From assembly GCA_937890765.1 (NCBI GenBank), contig CALADQ010000026.1:62001-126000 (forward strand): DNA of 64,000 nucleotides, given 5' to 3'. This document shows, in pieces, positions 33,213 through 42,571 of the stretch (positions within the stretch are counted from its first letter, which is position 1; each line of letters starts with the position of its first letter). This DNA is from an uncultured Candidatus Neoarthromitus sp. Its GTDB lineage: Bacteria; Bacillota; Clostridia; Clostridiales; Clostridiaceae. Made by a program: the position numbers and the translations under genes. The notes below the pieces were generated by a model. The model saw nothing but the letters and a program-made list of their open reading frames with translations, was not told the DNA's origin and searched no databases.

Positions 33213-34019
33213 TTAATCAATTCCATATTTACCAATTTCTCTAAACTTATTGTAACGTTGCTCTTTAATCTCATCAACATTCATCATTTTATACCTGTCT
33301 ATAAAATCAATAATATCAAGTTTCATATTCTCAGCAATTTCATGTTTAGTTACATGCGCACCTTCTCCAAGCTCATCAATTATTTTATCAACAACTCCCA
33401 TATCATATAAATCATAAGAAGTAAGTTTAAGAACTTCGGCTGCTTCTTTAACTCTATTAGCATCATTCCACAAAATACTCGCACAACCTTCTGGAGATAT
33501 AACAGAATAAATTGCATTTTCCAGCATCCAAACCTCATTAGCAACTGCAATTCCTAAAGCTCCCCCACTTCCACCTTCTGATATTACAATAGAAAGTATT
33601 GGAACATCTAATCCCATCATCTCGAATAAATTTTTCGCAATTGCCTCTCCTTGCCCACGCTCTTCAGCTTGTTTACCACAAAAAGCACCTGGTGTGTCAA
33701 CGAAAGTAATTATTGGTCTTCCAAATTTATTTGCTTGAAACATCAATCTCAAAGCTTTCCTATATCCCTCTGGATTTAACATACCAAAATTTCTTGCTAT
33801 ATTTTCTTTTGTATTTTCTCCTTTCATTTGTGACACAACAGTAACTGGATAATTCCCAATATAGCCTACGCCACAAACCAAGGCCTCATCATTTCCATAA
33901 AATCTATCTCCATGAAATTCATGAAAAGAATCAAAAATACTTTCTATGTAAAATTTAGATGTAGGTCTAGTCGACATTCTAGCAAGATTAACTCTATCCC
34001 AAACACTAAAATTATTCAT
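33213..34019 (-). CDS. accA: Acetyl-CoA carboxylase carboxyltransferase subunit alpha
   Basis: With AccD transfers carboxyl from biotin to acetyl-CoA. The 268-residue crotonase-fold protein has the N-terminal segment ARMSTRPTSKFYIESIFDSF, FVDTPGAFCGKQAEERGQGEA, the oxyanion glycine region SEGGSGGALGIAVAN, and VISPEGCASILWND. Start ATG at 34019 uses an SD in the end of accD; the genes overlap by 8 bases. It is the last gene of the fab/acc operon. Confidence 0.96.
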   Translation of the reverse strand: MNNFSVWDRVNLARMSTRPTSKFYIESIFDSFHEFHGDRFYGNDEALVCGVGYIGNYPVTVVSQMKGENTKENIARNFGMLNPEGYRKALRLMFQANKFGRPIITFVDTPGAFCGKQAEERGQGEAIAKNLFEMMGLDVPILSIVISEGGSGGALGIAVANEVWMLENAIYSVISPEGCASILWNDANRVKEAAEVLKLTSYDLYDMGVVDKIIDELGEGAHVTKHEIAENMKLDIIDFIDRYKMMNVDEIKEQRYNKFREIGKYGID

Positions 34020-34893
34020 ACATCTCACCTCTGTGCATCTTTAATATATAAGAGATAAACTCTTTCATATCTTTTCGATGTACAATTTTATCCAAAAATC
34101 CTTTCTCTAATACAAATTCCGCTTTTTGAAAACTATCAGGAAGACTTTCATTTATAGTCCTTTCAATAACTTTTCTTCCTGCAAACCCTATGAGTGAATC
34201 TGGCTCGCTTATAATTATATCTCCAAGCATAGCAAAACTAGCAGTAACTCCACCAGTAGTTGGGTCAGTTATAACTGTCAAATACAACAACTTACTATCT
34301 GACAACTTTTTCAAAGCTCCACTTATTTTCGCCATCTGCATGAGAGAAAGTACTCCTTCTTGCATCCGTGCTCCACCTGAACAAGTAAAAATTATAACTG
34401 GTAACATTGAAGAAATTGCATTTTCTATAGCACGAGTTATTTTTTCACCAACAACACTACCCATGCTGCCCATCATAAAATAACTATTCATTACACATAT
34501 AACGGTATCATTACCACCTATAGAACATTTTCCACAAACAACAGCATCCTTTTCTTTTGACTTACTTTGTGCTGTTGCAATTTTACTATTGTACATTGGA
34601 AAATTTAAAGGATCTACACTAATCAAATCACTATCAAATTCCTCAAAACTCCCTCTATCACATAAATATTCAATTCGTTGTCTAGGACCTATTCTAAAAT
34701 GATATTCGCAAAATGGACAAACCATTAAATTATTTTCAATATCTTCTTTGTACAAAATTCTTAAACATTTATTACACTTTATCCAATGATCATTCGGTAT
34801 GTATACCTTCCGCTCTTCCTTATCTTTATTATCATCAAAAGTGGTTGTACTAACAGTAACATATTTACTCTTTTTAAAAAAATCAAACTTCAC
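34012..34893 (-). CDS. accD: Acetyl-CoA carboxylase carboxyltransferase subunit beta
   Basis: Partner of AccA. It has the N-terminal four-cysteine zinc ribbon (CNKC ... CPFC, about residues 40-63) and the crotonase core with CSGGARMQEGVLSLMQMAK and DPTTGGVTASFAMLGD. At 293 residues it is normal. It overlaps accC by 4 bases and accA by 8, showing tight coupling of the carboxylase subunits. Confidence 0.97.
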   Translation of the reverse strand: MKFDFFKKSKYVTVSTTTFDDNKDKEERKVYIPNDHWIKCNKCLRILYKEDIENNLMVCPFCEYHFRIGPRQRIEYLCDRGSFEEFDSDLISVDPLNFPMYNSKIATAQSKSKEKDAVVCGKCSIGGNDTVICVMNSYFMMGSMGSVVGEKITRAIENAISSMLPVIIFTCSGGARMQEGVLSLMQMAKISGALKKLSDSKLLYLTVITDPTTGGVTASFAMLGDIIISEPDSLIGFAGRKVIERTINESLPDSFQKAEFVLEKGFLDKIVHRKDMKEFISYILKMHRGEMYE

Positions 34894-36236
34894 TCACTAC
34901 TCACCAACTTATTTAAAAATCCTGTATTGTAATTTCCCAAATTAAAATCAGGGTCACTTAAAATTTTAAATTGAAAGTCTATATTACTGTCTATACCATA
35001 TATGACAAATTCTAATAATGCCCTCTTCATCTTCATAATTGCTTCATTTCTATCTTTACCATGGACTATCAATTTAGCTAACATGGAATCATAAAAAGAC
35101 GGAATCGTATATCCTTGATAAACAGCACTATCTAAACGCACACCCAATCCACCTGGAACATTTAATTGTTCAATTTTACCACAAGAAGGTAAAAAATTTT
35201 TATTAGGATTTTCAGCGTTAATACGGCACTCTATAGAATGACCATTTATTTTCACATCATCTTGTGTAAAACTCAACTTGTGTCCAGAAGCTATCTTTAT
35301 TTGTTCTTTGATTAAATCAATACCAGTAATCATTTCAGTTATCGGATGTTCAACTTGAATACGAGTATTCATTTCCATAAAATAAAAATTTTTATTGTCA
35401 TCAACTAAAAATTCAATTGTACCTGCATTTACATAATTTATAACTTTGCAAATTTTAACAGATATATCACCCATTTTTTCTCTAGTTTCAGCATCTAAAA
35501 CTGTGGAAGGAGCTTCTTCAAGCAACTTTTGATTCTTTCTTTGAACGGAGCAATCTCTTTCAAATAGGTGCACCGCATTACCGTGATTATCTGCAATAAC
35601 CTGAAATTCAATATGATGTGGATTCTTTATAAATTTTTCAATGTAAACAACATCACTACTAAAACACGCCATCGCTTCACTTTTAGCCATTATATAAGCA
35701 TTAATAAAATCATTCTCACGCTCAACTATCCTTATTCCTTTTCCACCACCACCTAAAGCTGCTTTAATCATAACAGGAAATCCAATCTCTCTTGCAATAC
35801 TTAAAGCGTGATTCTCATCTTTTATAAATCCCTCATATCCACTGACAATAGGAATTCCATGTTTTTTCATTGTCTTTCTAGCATTCGCCTTATCTCCCAT
35901 TAAATCCATTGTTTTATAATTAGGACCTATAAATATTATATTACACTCTTCACACATCTTAGCGAATTTAGAATTTTCAGATAAAAAACCAAAACCAGGA
36001 TGTATAGCTTGAGCTCCACTCAATGCTGTAGCTTCTAAAATATTTGGTATATTTAAATAAGAATCTCTTGAAGAACTAGGTCCGATGCAAATAGATTGAT
36101 CTGCAAGTTGCGTATGCAAAGCCTCTTTATCAACTTCAGAATAAACAGCTACCGAAGCGATTCCTAACTCTCTACACGCTCTAATTATTCTAACAGCTAC
36201 TTCTCCTCTATTTGCAATTAAAATCTTCTTTATCAT
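34890..36236 (-). CDS. accC: Biotin carboxylase subunit of acetyl-CoA carboxylase
   Basis: ATP-grasp enzyme that carboxylates the biotin on AccB. The 448 residues begin KKILIANRGEVAVRIIRACRE cut to its first 20, and show the glycine-rich ATP loop KAALGGGGKGIR (about 160-171), the ERDCSVQRKNQK segment, FYFMEMNTRIQVEHPITE and catalytic-site NAENP. It follows fabZ by 13 bases. Confidence 0.97.
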   Translation of the reverse strand: MIKKILIANRGEVAVRIIRACRELGIASVAVYSEVDKEALHTQLADQSICIGPSSSRDSYLNIPNILEATALSGAQAIHPGFGFLSENSKFAKMCEECNIIFIGPNYKTMDLMGDKANARKTMKKHGIPIVSGYEGFIKDENHALSIAREIGFPVMIKAALGGGGKGIRIVERENDFINAYIMAKSEAMACFSSDVVYIEKFIKNPHHIEFQVIADNHGNAVHLFERDCSVQRKNQKLLEEAPSTVLDAETREKMGDISVKICKVINYVNAGTIEFLVDDNKNFYFMEMNTRIQVEHPITEMITGIDLIKEQIKIASGHKLSFTQDDVKINGHSIECRINAENPNKNFLPSCGKIEQLNVPGGLGVRLDSAVYQGYTIPSFYDSMLAKLIVHGKDRNEAIMKMKRALLEFVIYGIDSNIDFQFKILSDPDFNLGNYNTGFLNKLVSSE

Positions 36237-36249
36237 AATCTTCTCCTAA

Positions 36250-36678
36250 TTACTTTATAGCAAATAGTATGTCTGCTTCACAAGCAATTTCATCGCTAAC
36301 CTTAGCAACGCATTTAGCTTTACCAAAACTTGACCTATTAGTTATAATATCACATCGTAGTTCTAAGACATCTCCAGGTAAAACCATTCTTCTAAACCTA
36401 ACATTATCAGCTCCTACAAAGTACGCTATCTTTCCTTTATTTTCCTCTACAGAAAGCATAACAGCTGCACCAGCTTGTGCCAAAGCTTCTAAAATTAACA
36501 CACCAGGCATAACAGGGTTGCTAGGAAAATGTCCTTGAAAAAAACTCTCATTGAAAGAAACATTCTTTATAGCAGTAACACTTTTCTCCTGTATATCAAT
36601 TATCTTATCTATAAGTAAAAATGGATACCTATGTGGAAGTACATTTAATACGTCCGTTATATTCATATTCTTTTCCAT
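36250..36678 (-). CDS. fabZ: 3-hydroxyacyl-ACP dehydratase FabZ
   Basis: Dehydrates beta-hydroxyacyl-ACP in each elongation round. The 142-residue hot-dog protein has LPHRYPFLLIDKI with the catalytic histidine (about 16), GHFPSNPVMPGVLILEALAQ with the catalytic glutamate, and a final FAIK. It lies between accB and accC, a usual clostridial order. Two in-frame ATGs (36678 and 36666) are possible starts. Confidence 0.96.
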   Translation of the reverse strand: MEKNMNITDVLNVLPHRYPFLLIDKIIDIQEKSVTAIKNVSFNESFFQGHFPSNPVMPGVLILEALAQAGAAVMLSVEENKGKIAYFVGADNVRFRRMVLPGDVLELRCDIITNRSSFGKAKCVAKVSDEIACEADILFAIK

Positions 36679-36701
36679 CTCTATGTTAAATTCACCCTTT
36701 A

Positions 36702-37205
36702 CTAATACTTCTTTATCTTAAATAATTTTTGCCCATATTCAACCATTTGAGCATTTTCAACTAAAACTTCGACAATTTTGCCCGAATATTCACTTTCTAT
36801 CTCATTCATTAATTTCATAGCCTCTATAATACAAACAACATCTCCACTTTTTATGTACTGTTCTTTGTCTACATAAGGAGGCTTTCCAGGTGAAGATGAT
36901 AAATAAACAGTCCCAACAACTGGAGCAATTATATATTGAAACTCTTCCTCATCATCATGAACACTTTCTTGTTGCATAGAAACATTATTTGATTCTTTTT
37001 CTGAATTTAAATCCCCAGACTTAAATTCAGAAAAATCCTCAAATGATTTAACACAATCATTTGAAACATTATTATTTGAAATAACATCACCTCTACTAAG
37101 TGATTTATCCAACTTCAAATAAACATTTTCGTAATTAAGTTCCATAAAGGAAATTTGGGACTTATCTATAGTATTTATTAATTCCAAAATTTCTTTGAAA
37201 GTCAC
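36702..37205 (-). CDS. accB: Biotin carboxyl carrier protein of acetyl-CoA carboxylase
   Basis: Carries the biotin between AccC and AccAD. The 167-residue protein has an N-terminal helix (FKEILELINTIDKS), a long acidic, Ser/Asn-rich linker and a C-terminal biotinyl domain with the modified lysine in IEAMKLMNEIE. The start codon is GTG, a few bases after the fabF stop. The biotin ligase is not in the window. Confidence 0.95.
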   Translation of the reverse strand: MTFKEILELINTIDKSQISFMELNYENVYLKLDKSLSRGDVISNNNVSNDCVKSFEDFSEFKSGDLNSEKESNNVSMQQESVHDDEEEFQYIIAPVVGTVYLSSSPGKPPYVDKEQYIKSGDVVCIIEAMKLMNEIESEYSGKIVEVLVENAQMVEYGQKLFKIKKY

Positions 37206-37212
37206 TAAAAAT

Positions 37213-38454
37213 CTACCCTTTCCATTTTTTGAATACTAAAACTGCATTATGCCCACCAAAACCTAATGAATTAGACATAGCATAATTAACTTCAGTTTCT
37301 ATGCCGACATTAGGTACATAATTCAAATCACACTCTTCATCATAAACCTTATAACCAGCAGTAGGATGCACAAAATTTTCTTCACAAGACTTTATGCAAG
37401 CGATAGCTTCAACAGCTCCTGCCGCTCCCAATAAATGTCCTGTCATAGATTTAGTTGAGCTAATTTTCAAATTATATGCGTGTTCCTTAAACAGACTTTT
37501 TATGGCTTTAGTTTCAACAGCATCATTTATTTTCGTACTTGTACCATGCGCATTTATGTAATCAATTTCTTCATACGATACACCTGACTCTTTTATAGCA
37601 TTTTCCATTGCCTTAGCTCCCATAGACCCGTCAGGCATAGGTGCTGTTATATGATAGGCATCTGTAGTACATGCATATCCTACTATCTCACCATAAATTT
37701 TAGCTCCTCTTGTCTGTGCATGCTCCAAAGTTTCTAAAATTAAAATTCCGGAACCATCACCCATAACAAAACCATTTCTTTCTTTGTCAAAAGGAATAGA
37801 AGCACGCATTGGATCACCAGACGAACTAATCGCTGTAAGAGCAGTAAAACCACCGACTCCTATTGTTGTAATTGCCGACTCACTACCACCCGCAACACAA
37901 ATATCAAGATAACCATGTTTCAACAACCTATAAGCATCACCTATACATTGTGTAGACGTAGCACAAGCAGTTACAACAGATTTAGATTCACCTCTAGCAC
38001 CATACTTTATAGCTATATTTCCAGCTGCCATATTTATAATTAATTTTGGAATAGTCAATGGAGACATTCTCACACTATTCGTTTTTCTAATTTTTTCTAT
38101 TACTTCTTCAAGAGTATTAAATCCCCCAACTCCTGATCCAACTACAACTCCAAAACGTTCTCTATCTATAGAATCTAAATCTATATTTGCAGATTTAATT
38201 GCCTCTTCAGTTGCATAAAGAGCATAAACAGAATATTTATCCATTCTTGAACATTCTTTAGGATTCAGCCTCTTTGATAAATCAAAATTTTTAACAGGTG
38301 CTATAACCTTGGCCTTATCATTATCTATTTTTTTTTCATCTGTAATCAGCTCTATACCAACAATACCATTTTTAGCATTACTCCAAAATTCTGCAACATC
38401 ATTTCCTATAGGAGTAACTGCACCCATTCCTGTAACTACAACTCTGTTATTCAT
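37213..38454 (-). CDS. fabF: 3-oxoacyl-ACP synthase II (FabF)
   Basis: Chain-elongating condensing enzyme. The 413 residues carry the Cys-His-His triad: VTACATSTQCIGDA (about 160-173), NAHGTSTKIND and KSMTGHLLGAAGAVEA. AGGAGG fits the ATG at 38454, giving NNRVVVTGMGAVTPIGN. It follows fabG by 14 bases. In many Clostridia acpP lies immediately before fabF; here there is no room for it. Confidence 0.97.
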   Translation of the reverse strand: MNNRVVVTGMGAVTPIGNDVAEFWSNAKNGIVGIELITDEKKIDNDKAKVIAPVKNFDLSKRLNPKECSRMDKYSVYALYATEEAIKSANIDLDSIDRERFGVVVGSGVGGFNTLEEVIEKIRKTNSVRMSPLTIPKLIINMAAGNIAIKYGARGESKSVVTACATSTQCIGDAYRLLKHGYLDICVAGGSESAITTIGVGGFTALTAISSSGDPMRASIPFDKERNGFVMGDGSGILILETLEHAQTRGAKIYGEIVGYACTTDAYHITAPMPDGSMGAKAMENAIKESGVSYEEIDYINAHGTSTKINDAVETKAIKSLFKEHAYNLKISSTKSMTGHLLGAAGAVEAIACIKSCEENFVHPTAGYKVYDEECDLNYVPNVGIETEVNYAMSNSLGFGGHNAVLVFKKWKG

Positions 38455-38468
38455 TATCAAAAATCCTC

Positions 38469-39209
38469 CTACATTACCATTCCACCATCTACAGTTATAA
38501 CTTGACCAGTTATATAATTTGATAAATCACTAGCCAAAAACGTAGCAAGATCAGCAACATCCTTCGCACTTCCCATTTTACTCAAAGGTATATTAGATAA
38601 AATACTTTCCTTAACTTTATCTGAAAGAACGTCCGTCATATCTGTTTCTATAAATCCAGGAGCTATAGCATTAACATTTATACCTCTTGAACCCAATTCT
38701 TTCGCTAAAGATTTAGTCATACCTATTAAACCTGCTTTAGAAGCAGCGTAATTAATTTGTCCTGCATTTCCTATTATACCTACGACAGAACTTATATTTA
38801 TAACTTTACCAAATCTTTGTTTTATCATTATAGGAGAAACGTGCTTAATACAATTAAAAGCACCTTTTAAATTTACATTTATTACACTATCAAAGTCATC
38901 TTCTTTCATTCTCAACAAGAGAGAATCTTTAGTTATACCAGCATTATTAACTAAAATATCTATTCTCGAAAACTTTTCCAAACAAAACTTAGCTAAATCT
39001 TCAGCAACATCAAATCGACTTATATCCCCTTTATGTAAAACGGCATTCCCTCCATTTTGTTCTATTTCAAACAAAACTTTTCTTGCTCCATCATCATCAC
39101 TTCTATAATTTAAAACAACTTTTGCACCTTCTTTTGCAAAATTAATTGCTATGGCTTTCCCAATCCCTCTAGAAGCTCCAGTAACAATTGCAATCTTACC
39201 CGTAAGCAT
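38469..39209 (-). CDS. fabG: 3-oxoacyl-ACP reductase FabG
   Basis: NADPH-dependent SDR that reduces beta-ketoacyl-ACP. The 246 residues show the dinucleotide loop VTGASRGIGKAIA (about 9-21), NNAG, and the catalytic Ser-Tyr-Lys set INISSVVG and YAASKAGLIGMTKSLA, with a C-terminal ITGQVITVDGGM. The fabD stop lies next to the ATG at 39209, with GAGG as SD. Confidence 0.97.
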   Translation of the reverse strand: MLTGKIAIVTGASRGIGKAIAINFAKEGAKVVLNYRSDDDGARKVLFEIEQNGGNAVLHKGDISRFDVAEDLAKFCLEKFSRIDILVNNAGITKDSLLLRMKEDDFDSVINVNLKGAFNCIKHVSPIMIKQRFGKVINISSVVGIIGNAGQINYAASKAGLIGMTKSLAKELGSRGINVNAIAPGFIETDMTDVLSDKVKESILSNIPLSKMGSAKDVADLATFLASDLSNYITGQVITVDGGMVM

Positions 39210-39211
39210 AA

Positions 39212-40153
39212 TCACACCTCACCTAAAATTTTTAACGCTTTTTCAAAAGATTCTTGGTTTTCAATATTCAAAACACTAATCTTTCTATCTATTTTTTTTA
39301 CAAATCCCGTTAAACTCTTACCTGGTCCTATCTCTAAAAAAATTTCCGTCCCCATGTCTATCATTCTTCTAACACTCTTTTCCCACAGAACAGAACTCAT
39401 AACTTGCTTTGATAAAAGATGAACTAAGTTATCATTGTCCATTTTTTCAGCAGTAACATTTGATATAACAGTAACATCACTACTATAATTAAATTTTACT
39501 TTCAACAACTCTTTTTCAAATTCTTCAGACGCTTTTTTTAAAAATGTTGTATGAAATGGAGAACTAACAGATAATCTAACTGTTTTTATTGCATCATTTT
39601 CTAAAAACAATCCATCTGCAAAATCCAAAGCACTCACTTCACCTGAAACGACAATTTGGCCTGGACAATTATAATTTGCAATTTCCAAAACTCCATAATC
39701 CTTCACTTGTTCTATAACATTCAAAATTTTTTCTTCACTCATCCCTATAACAGCTGTCATTCCAAATGAACCATCAGAAAGTGAATTATTCATAAGCTCT
39801 GCTCTTTTCTGAACCAAAGGTATCGCTTCTTCAAAATTCAAAATTCCCGAACAGACTAAAGCAGAATATTCTCCTAAACTCAACCCTGCTGTACAAAATG
39901 GTTTTAAATCACAAACACTATTTAAAGCTCTAAGTATGGCAATGCTAACAGTCAAAATAGCTGGCTGCGTATTTTGTGTTTCGCTAAGCTCATCAATCGT
40001 ACCACCAAAAATTTTAGATTTTAAATCAAAACCCAAAATCTCATTTGCCTTTTCAAAAACATCTCTCGATTCTTGAAAATTATCATAAAAATATTTTCCC
40101 ATACCAACACATTGAGAACCTTGCCCTGGAAAAATAAACGAAACATTTTTCAT
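39212..40153 (-). CDS. fabD: Malonyl-CoA:ACP transacylase FabD
   Basis: Loads malonyl onto ACP. The 313 residues show FIFPGQGSQCVGMG, the nucleophile serine in GLSLGEYSALV (about 90-100), the catalytic histidine in SPFHTTFL and the final FLEIGPGKSLTGFV. AGGAG selects ATG at 40153. It sits between fabH and fabG. Confidence 0.96.
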   Translation of the reverse strand: MKNVSFIFPGQGSQCVGMGKYFYDNFQESRDVFEKANEILGFDLKSKIFGGTIDELSETQNTQPAILTVSIAILRALNSVCDLKPFCTAGLSLGEYSALVCSGILNFEEAIPLVQKRAELMNNSLSDGSFGMTAVIGMSEEKILNVIEQVKDYGVLEIANYNCPGQIVVSGEVSALDFADGLFLENDAIKTVRLSVSSPFHTTFLKKASEEFEKELLKVKFNYSSDVTVISNVTAEKMDNDNLVHLLSKQVMSSVLWEKSVRRMIDMGTEIFLEIGPGKSLTGFVKKIDRKISVLNIENQESFEKALKILGEV

Positions 40154-40175
40154 AAACAAATACTCCTAAACTTAT

Positions 40176-41153
40176 TTACCATTTAATCAAAACAGACCCG
40201 TATGTAAGTCCACCACCAAAACCAACAATAATTATTAAATCTCCTTTTTTCACATCGCAACTATATACAAATTCATCCAAAGCAATTGGTATACTCGCCG
40301 CTGAAGTGTTGCCATACTTGTGCAAGTTTGTAAAAAATTTATCAACTGGAATTTTTAATTTTTGTGCAGCTGACTCAATTATTCTTATATTAGCCTGATG
40401 TGGAACTATATATAAAATATCATCTATAGATAAATTGTTTTTTTTCAACAACACATTTACACTTTCCACAATTGAAGAAACAGCAAATTTAAAAACTTCT
40501 CTTCCATCCATTTTTATGTAATGATTATTTTCATCAGATTTACCAATTATAAAATTTGATAACGCGATAGCTTCAGAAGTGAGCGAATCAGATTTCTCTC
40601 CGACGGATTTCGTATATGTATCCATTACACCTGAATCATCAGACGAAGGACTAATTAATGCTGCCGCTGCTCCATCGCCAAATAAAACACAAGTGTTTCT
40701 ATCTCTCCAATCCACCAATTTAGATAAAACTTCGCCACAAACCACAATAGCATTTTTATAATTTCCAGTTTTAATCATACTGTCTGCAACAACAAGTCCA
40801 TAAATGAAACCAGTGCAAGCAGCATTAATATCAAAAGCTGTAGCATTTTTAGCATTTATATGTTTTTGAACTAAACATGAACAAGAAGGAGTATTATTAT
40901 CTGGAGAAATCGTACAAAATATAATTAAATCAATATCAAGTGGATCAATACTTGTTTTTGATAACAAATCTTCAACAGCCTTAACTCCAAGTTTATAAGT
41001 TTCAACAGTTGAAATTCTTCGCTCTTTTATACCTGTTCTTGTATATATCCACTCATCACTAGTATCAACCATACGTTCTAAATCATTATTAGTCAAAACA
41101 TCACTAGGCACATACATTCCAGTGCCAACAATACGATTACGTACATTAATCAT
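40176..41153 (-). CDS. fabH: 3-oxoacyl-ACP synthase III (FabH), initiating condensing enzyme
   Basis: Joins an acyl-CoA starter with malonyl-ACP to begin fatty-acid synthesis. The 325 residues show the Cys-His-Asn triad: DINAACTGFIYGL (about 107-119), VPHQANIRI and YGNTSAASIP, plus DTSDEWIYTRTGIKERR near the N-terminus. It is the first gene of the operon, 37 bases after the promoter -10. Confidence 0.97.
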   Translation of the reverse strand: MINVRNRIVGTGMYVPSDVLTNNDLERMVDTSDEWIYTRTGIKERRISTVETYKLGVKAVEDLLSKTSIDPLDIDLIIFCTISPDNNTPSCSCLVQKHINAKNATAFDINAACTGFIYGLVVADSMIKTGNYKNAIVVCGEVLSKLVDWRDRNTCVLFGDGAAAALISPSSDDSGVMDTYTKSVGEKSDSLTSEAIALSNFIIGKSDENNHYIKMDGREVFKFAVSSIVESVNVLLKKNNLSIDDILYIVPHQANIRIIESAAQKLKIPVDKFFTNLHKYGNTSAASIPIALDEFVYSCDVKKGDLIIIVGFGGGLTYGSVLIKW

Positions 41154-41190
41154 CTAAAAAATCCCCTTGCATGTTAATTTGCGTTTTTTA

Positions 41191-41219
41191 AGTATATTAC
41201 ATTATAAAATTCATGTCAA
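41191..41219 (-). promoter_or_regulatory. Sigma-A promoter of the fab/acc operon with flanking inverted repeat
   Basis: Perfect TTGACA (41214-41219), 17 bases, TATACT (41191-41196). An 11-bp inverted repeat (TTGTAAAATTC at 41228-41238 and GAATTTTATAA at 41202-41212, minus strand) brackets the -35 and could be an operator; no U run follows, so it is not a terminator. Confidence 0.75.
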
Positions 41220-41248
41220 CTCTTACAGAATTTTACAATTATTAATAT

Positions 41249-42469
41249 TTAATAACTAAATAATGGAAATTTTCTTGTAACTTCTTTCACTTTGTTAGTT
41301 AAAAATTTAATATCTGTATTTTTATTTTTTATAACATTATCTATTAATTCCGCAATAATGATCATTTCATTTTCCTTAAAACCTCTTGTAGTAACTGCAG
41401 CTGTACCTATTCTTATTCCACTTGTTACAAACGGACTTTTCTCTTCGAATGGAATACAATTTTTATTAACAGTTATTCCTATGGAATCCAATAGCCTTTC
41501 GCACTCTTTTCCTGTGATATTTTTATTTCTCAAATCAACCAAAATCAAATGATTATCCGTCCCACCTGAAACTAATTCAAAACCTCTATTCATCAATTCA
41601 CATGCAAGCACACTTGTATTTTTTATAACTTGAGAAGCATATCTCTTAAATTCATCACTAAGTGCTTCTTTAAAACAAATTGCTTTGGCCGCAATTACAT
41701 GCATTAATGGCCCTCCTTGCGTTCCAGGAAAAATTGCTTTATCAATTTGCTCTGAATATTTTCGTTTACATAAAATCGCTCCACTTCTTGGCCCTCTCAA
41801 AGTTTTATGAGTTGTCGTAGTAACAAAATCAGCTAATGGTACAGGATTTTCATGAACTCCTCCTGCAATTAATCCAGCTATATGTGCCATATCTACCATC
41901 ATGTAAGCACCAACTTCATCGCATATTTCTCTAAATTTTTTAAAATCAATTTTTCTTGGATAAGCACTGTATCCACATAAAATTAACTTAGGCCTAACTT
42001 TAAGAGCTTTTTCTCTAATTTGATCGTAATCTATTGTATTTGTATTTTTGTCAACTCCATAAAACTCAAAATTATAAATTTGTCCTGAAAAATTAACTGG
42101 ACTTCCATGAGTCAAATGTCCTCCATGGTCTAAACTCATGGAAAGTATCGTATCATTTGGTTTTAAAACAGAAAAATAAACAGCCATATTAGCCTGTGAA
42201 CCAGAATGTGGTTGAACATTTACATGTTCAGCATCAAACAATTTTTTCATTCTCTCTATAGCTAAATTTTCAACTTTATCTACTATTTCACATCCACCAT
42301 AATATCTTTTACCTGGGTATCCTTCACAATATTTGTTTGTCAAAATTGTTCCCATAGCGGCAAGTACATCTTTGCTAACAAAATTTTCTGAAGCTATTAG
42401 TTCAATGTTGTTTAATTGTCTTCTCTTTTCTTCAAGAATAAAATTCTTCAATTCCAAATCGTTTATCAT
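41249..42469 (-). CDS. glyA: Serine hydroxymethyltransferase
   Basis: PLP enzyme interconverting serine and glycine and supplying one-carbon units. The 406 residues contain NKYCEGYPGKRYYGGCE (about 48-64), VDMAHIAGLIAGG, the PLP lysine in TTTTHKTLRGPRSG and the C-terminal IRIGTAAVTTRGF. AAGGAG before the ATG at 42469 fixes the start; a 27-codon in-frame extension to 42550 is not conserved. It follows aspS by about 100 bases. Confidence 0.97.
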   Translation of the reverse strand: MINDLELKNFILEEKRRQLNNIELIASENFVSKDVLAAMGTILTNKYCEGYPGKRYYGGCEIVDKVENLAIERMKKLFDAEHVNVQPHSGSQANMAVYFSVLKPNDTILSMSLDHGGHLTHGSPVNFSGQIYNFEFYGVDKNTNTIDYDQIREKALKVRPKLILCGYSAYPRKIDFKKFREICDEVGAYMMVDMAHIAGLIAGGVHENPVPLADFVTTTTHKTLRGPRSGAILCKRKYSEQIDKAIFPGTQGGPLMHVIAAKAICFKEALSDEFKRYASQVIKNTSVLACELMNRGFELVSGGTDNHLILVDLRNKNITGKECERLLDSIGITVNKNCIPFEEKSPFVTSGIRIGTAAVTTRGFKENEMIIIAELIDNVIKNKNTDIKFLTNKVKEVTRKFPLFSY

Positions 42470-42571
42470 GAATCCACTCTCCTTAAATATAAAAAATAAT
42501 GCCACGGTTAACATAATTGACTTACTATTACAAGCACTTACATTAAACATAGCATTTTATTCAAAAGATTT

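Noticed and set aside
41154..41248. Terminator after fabH-side hairpin or FapR operator
   Set aside because: No U run follows the repeat on either strand, and the sequence does not fit the FapR consensus.
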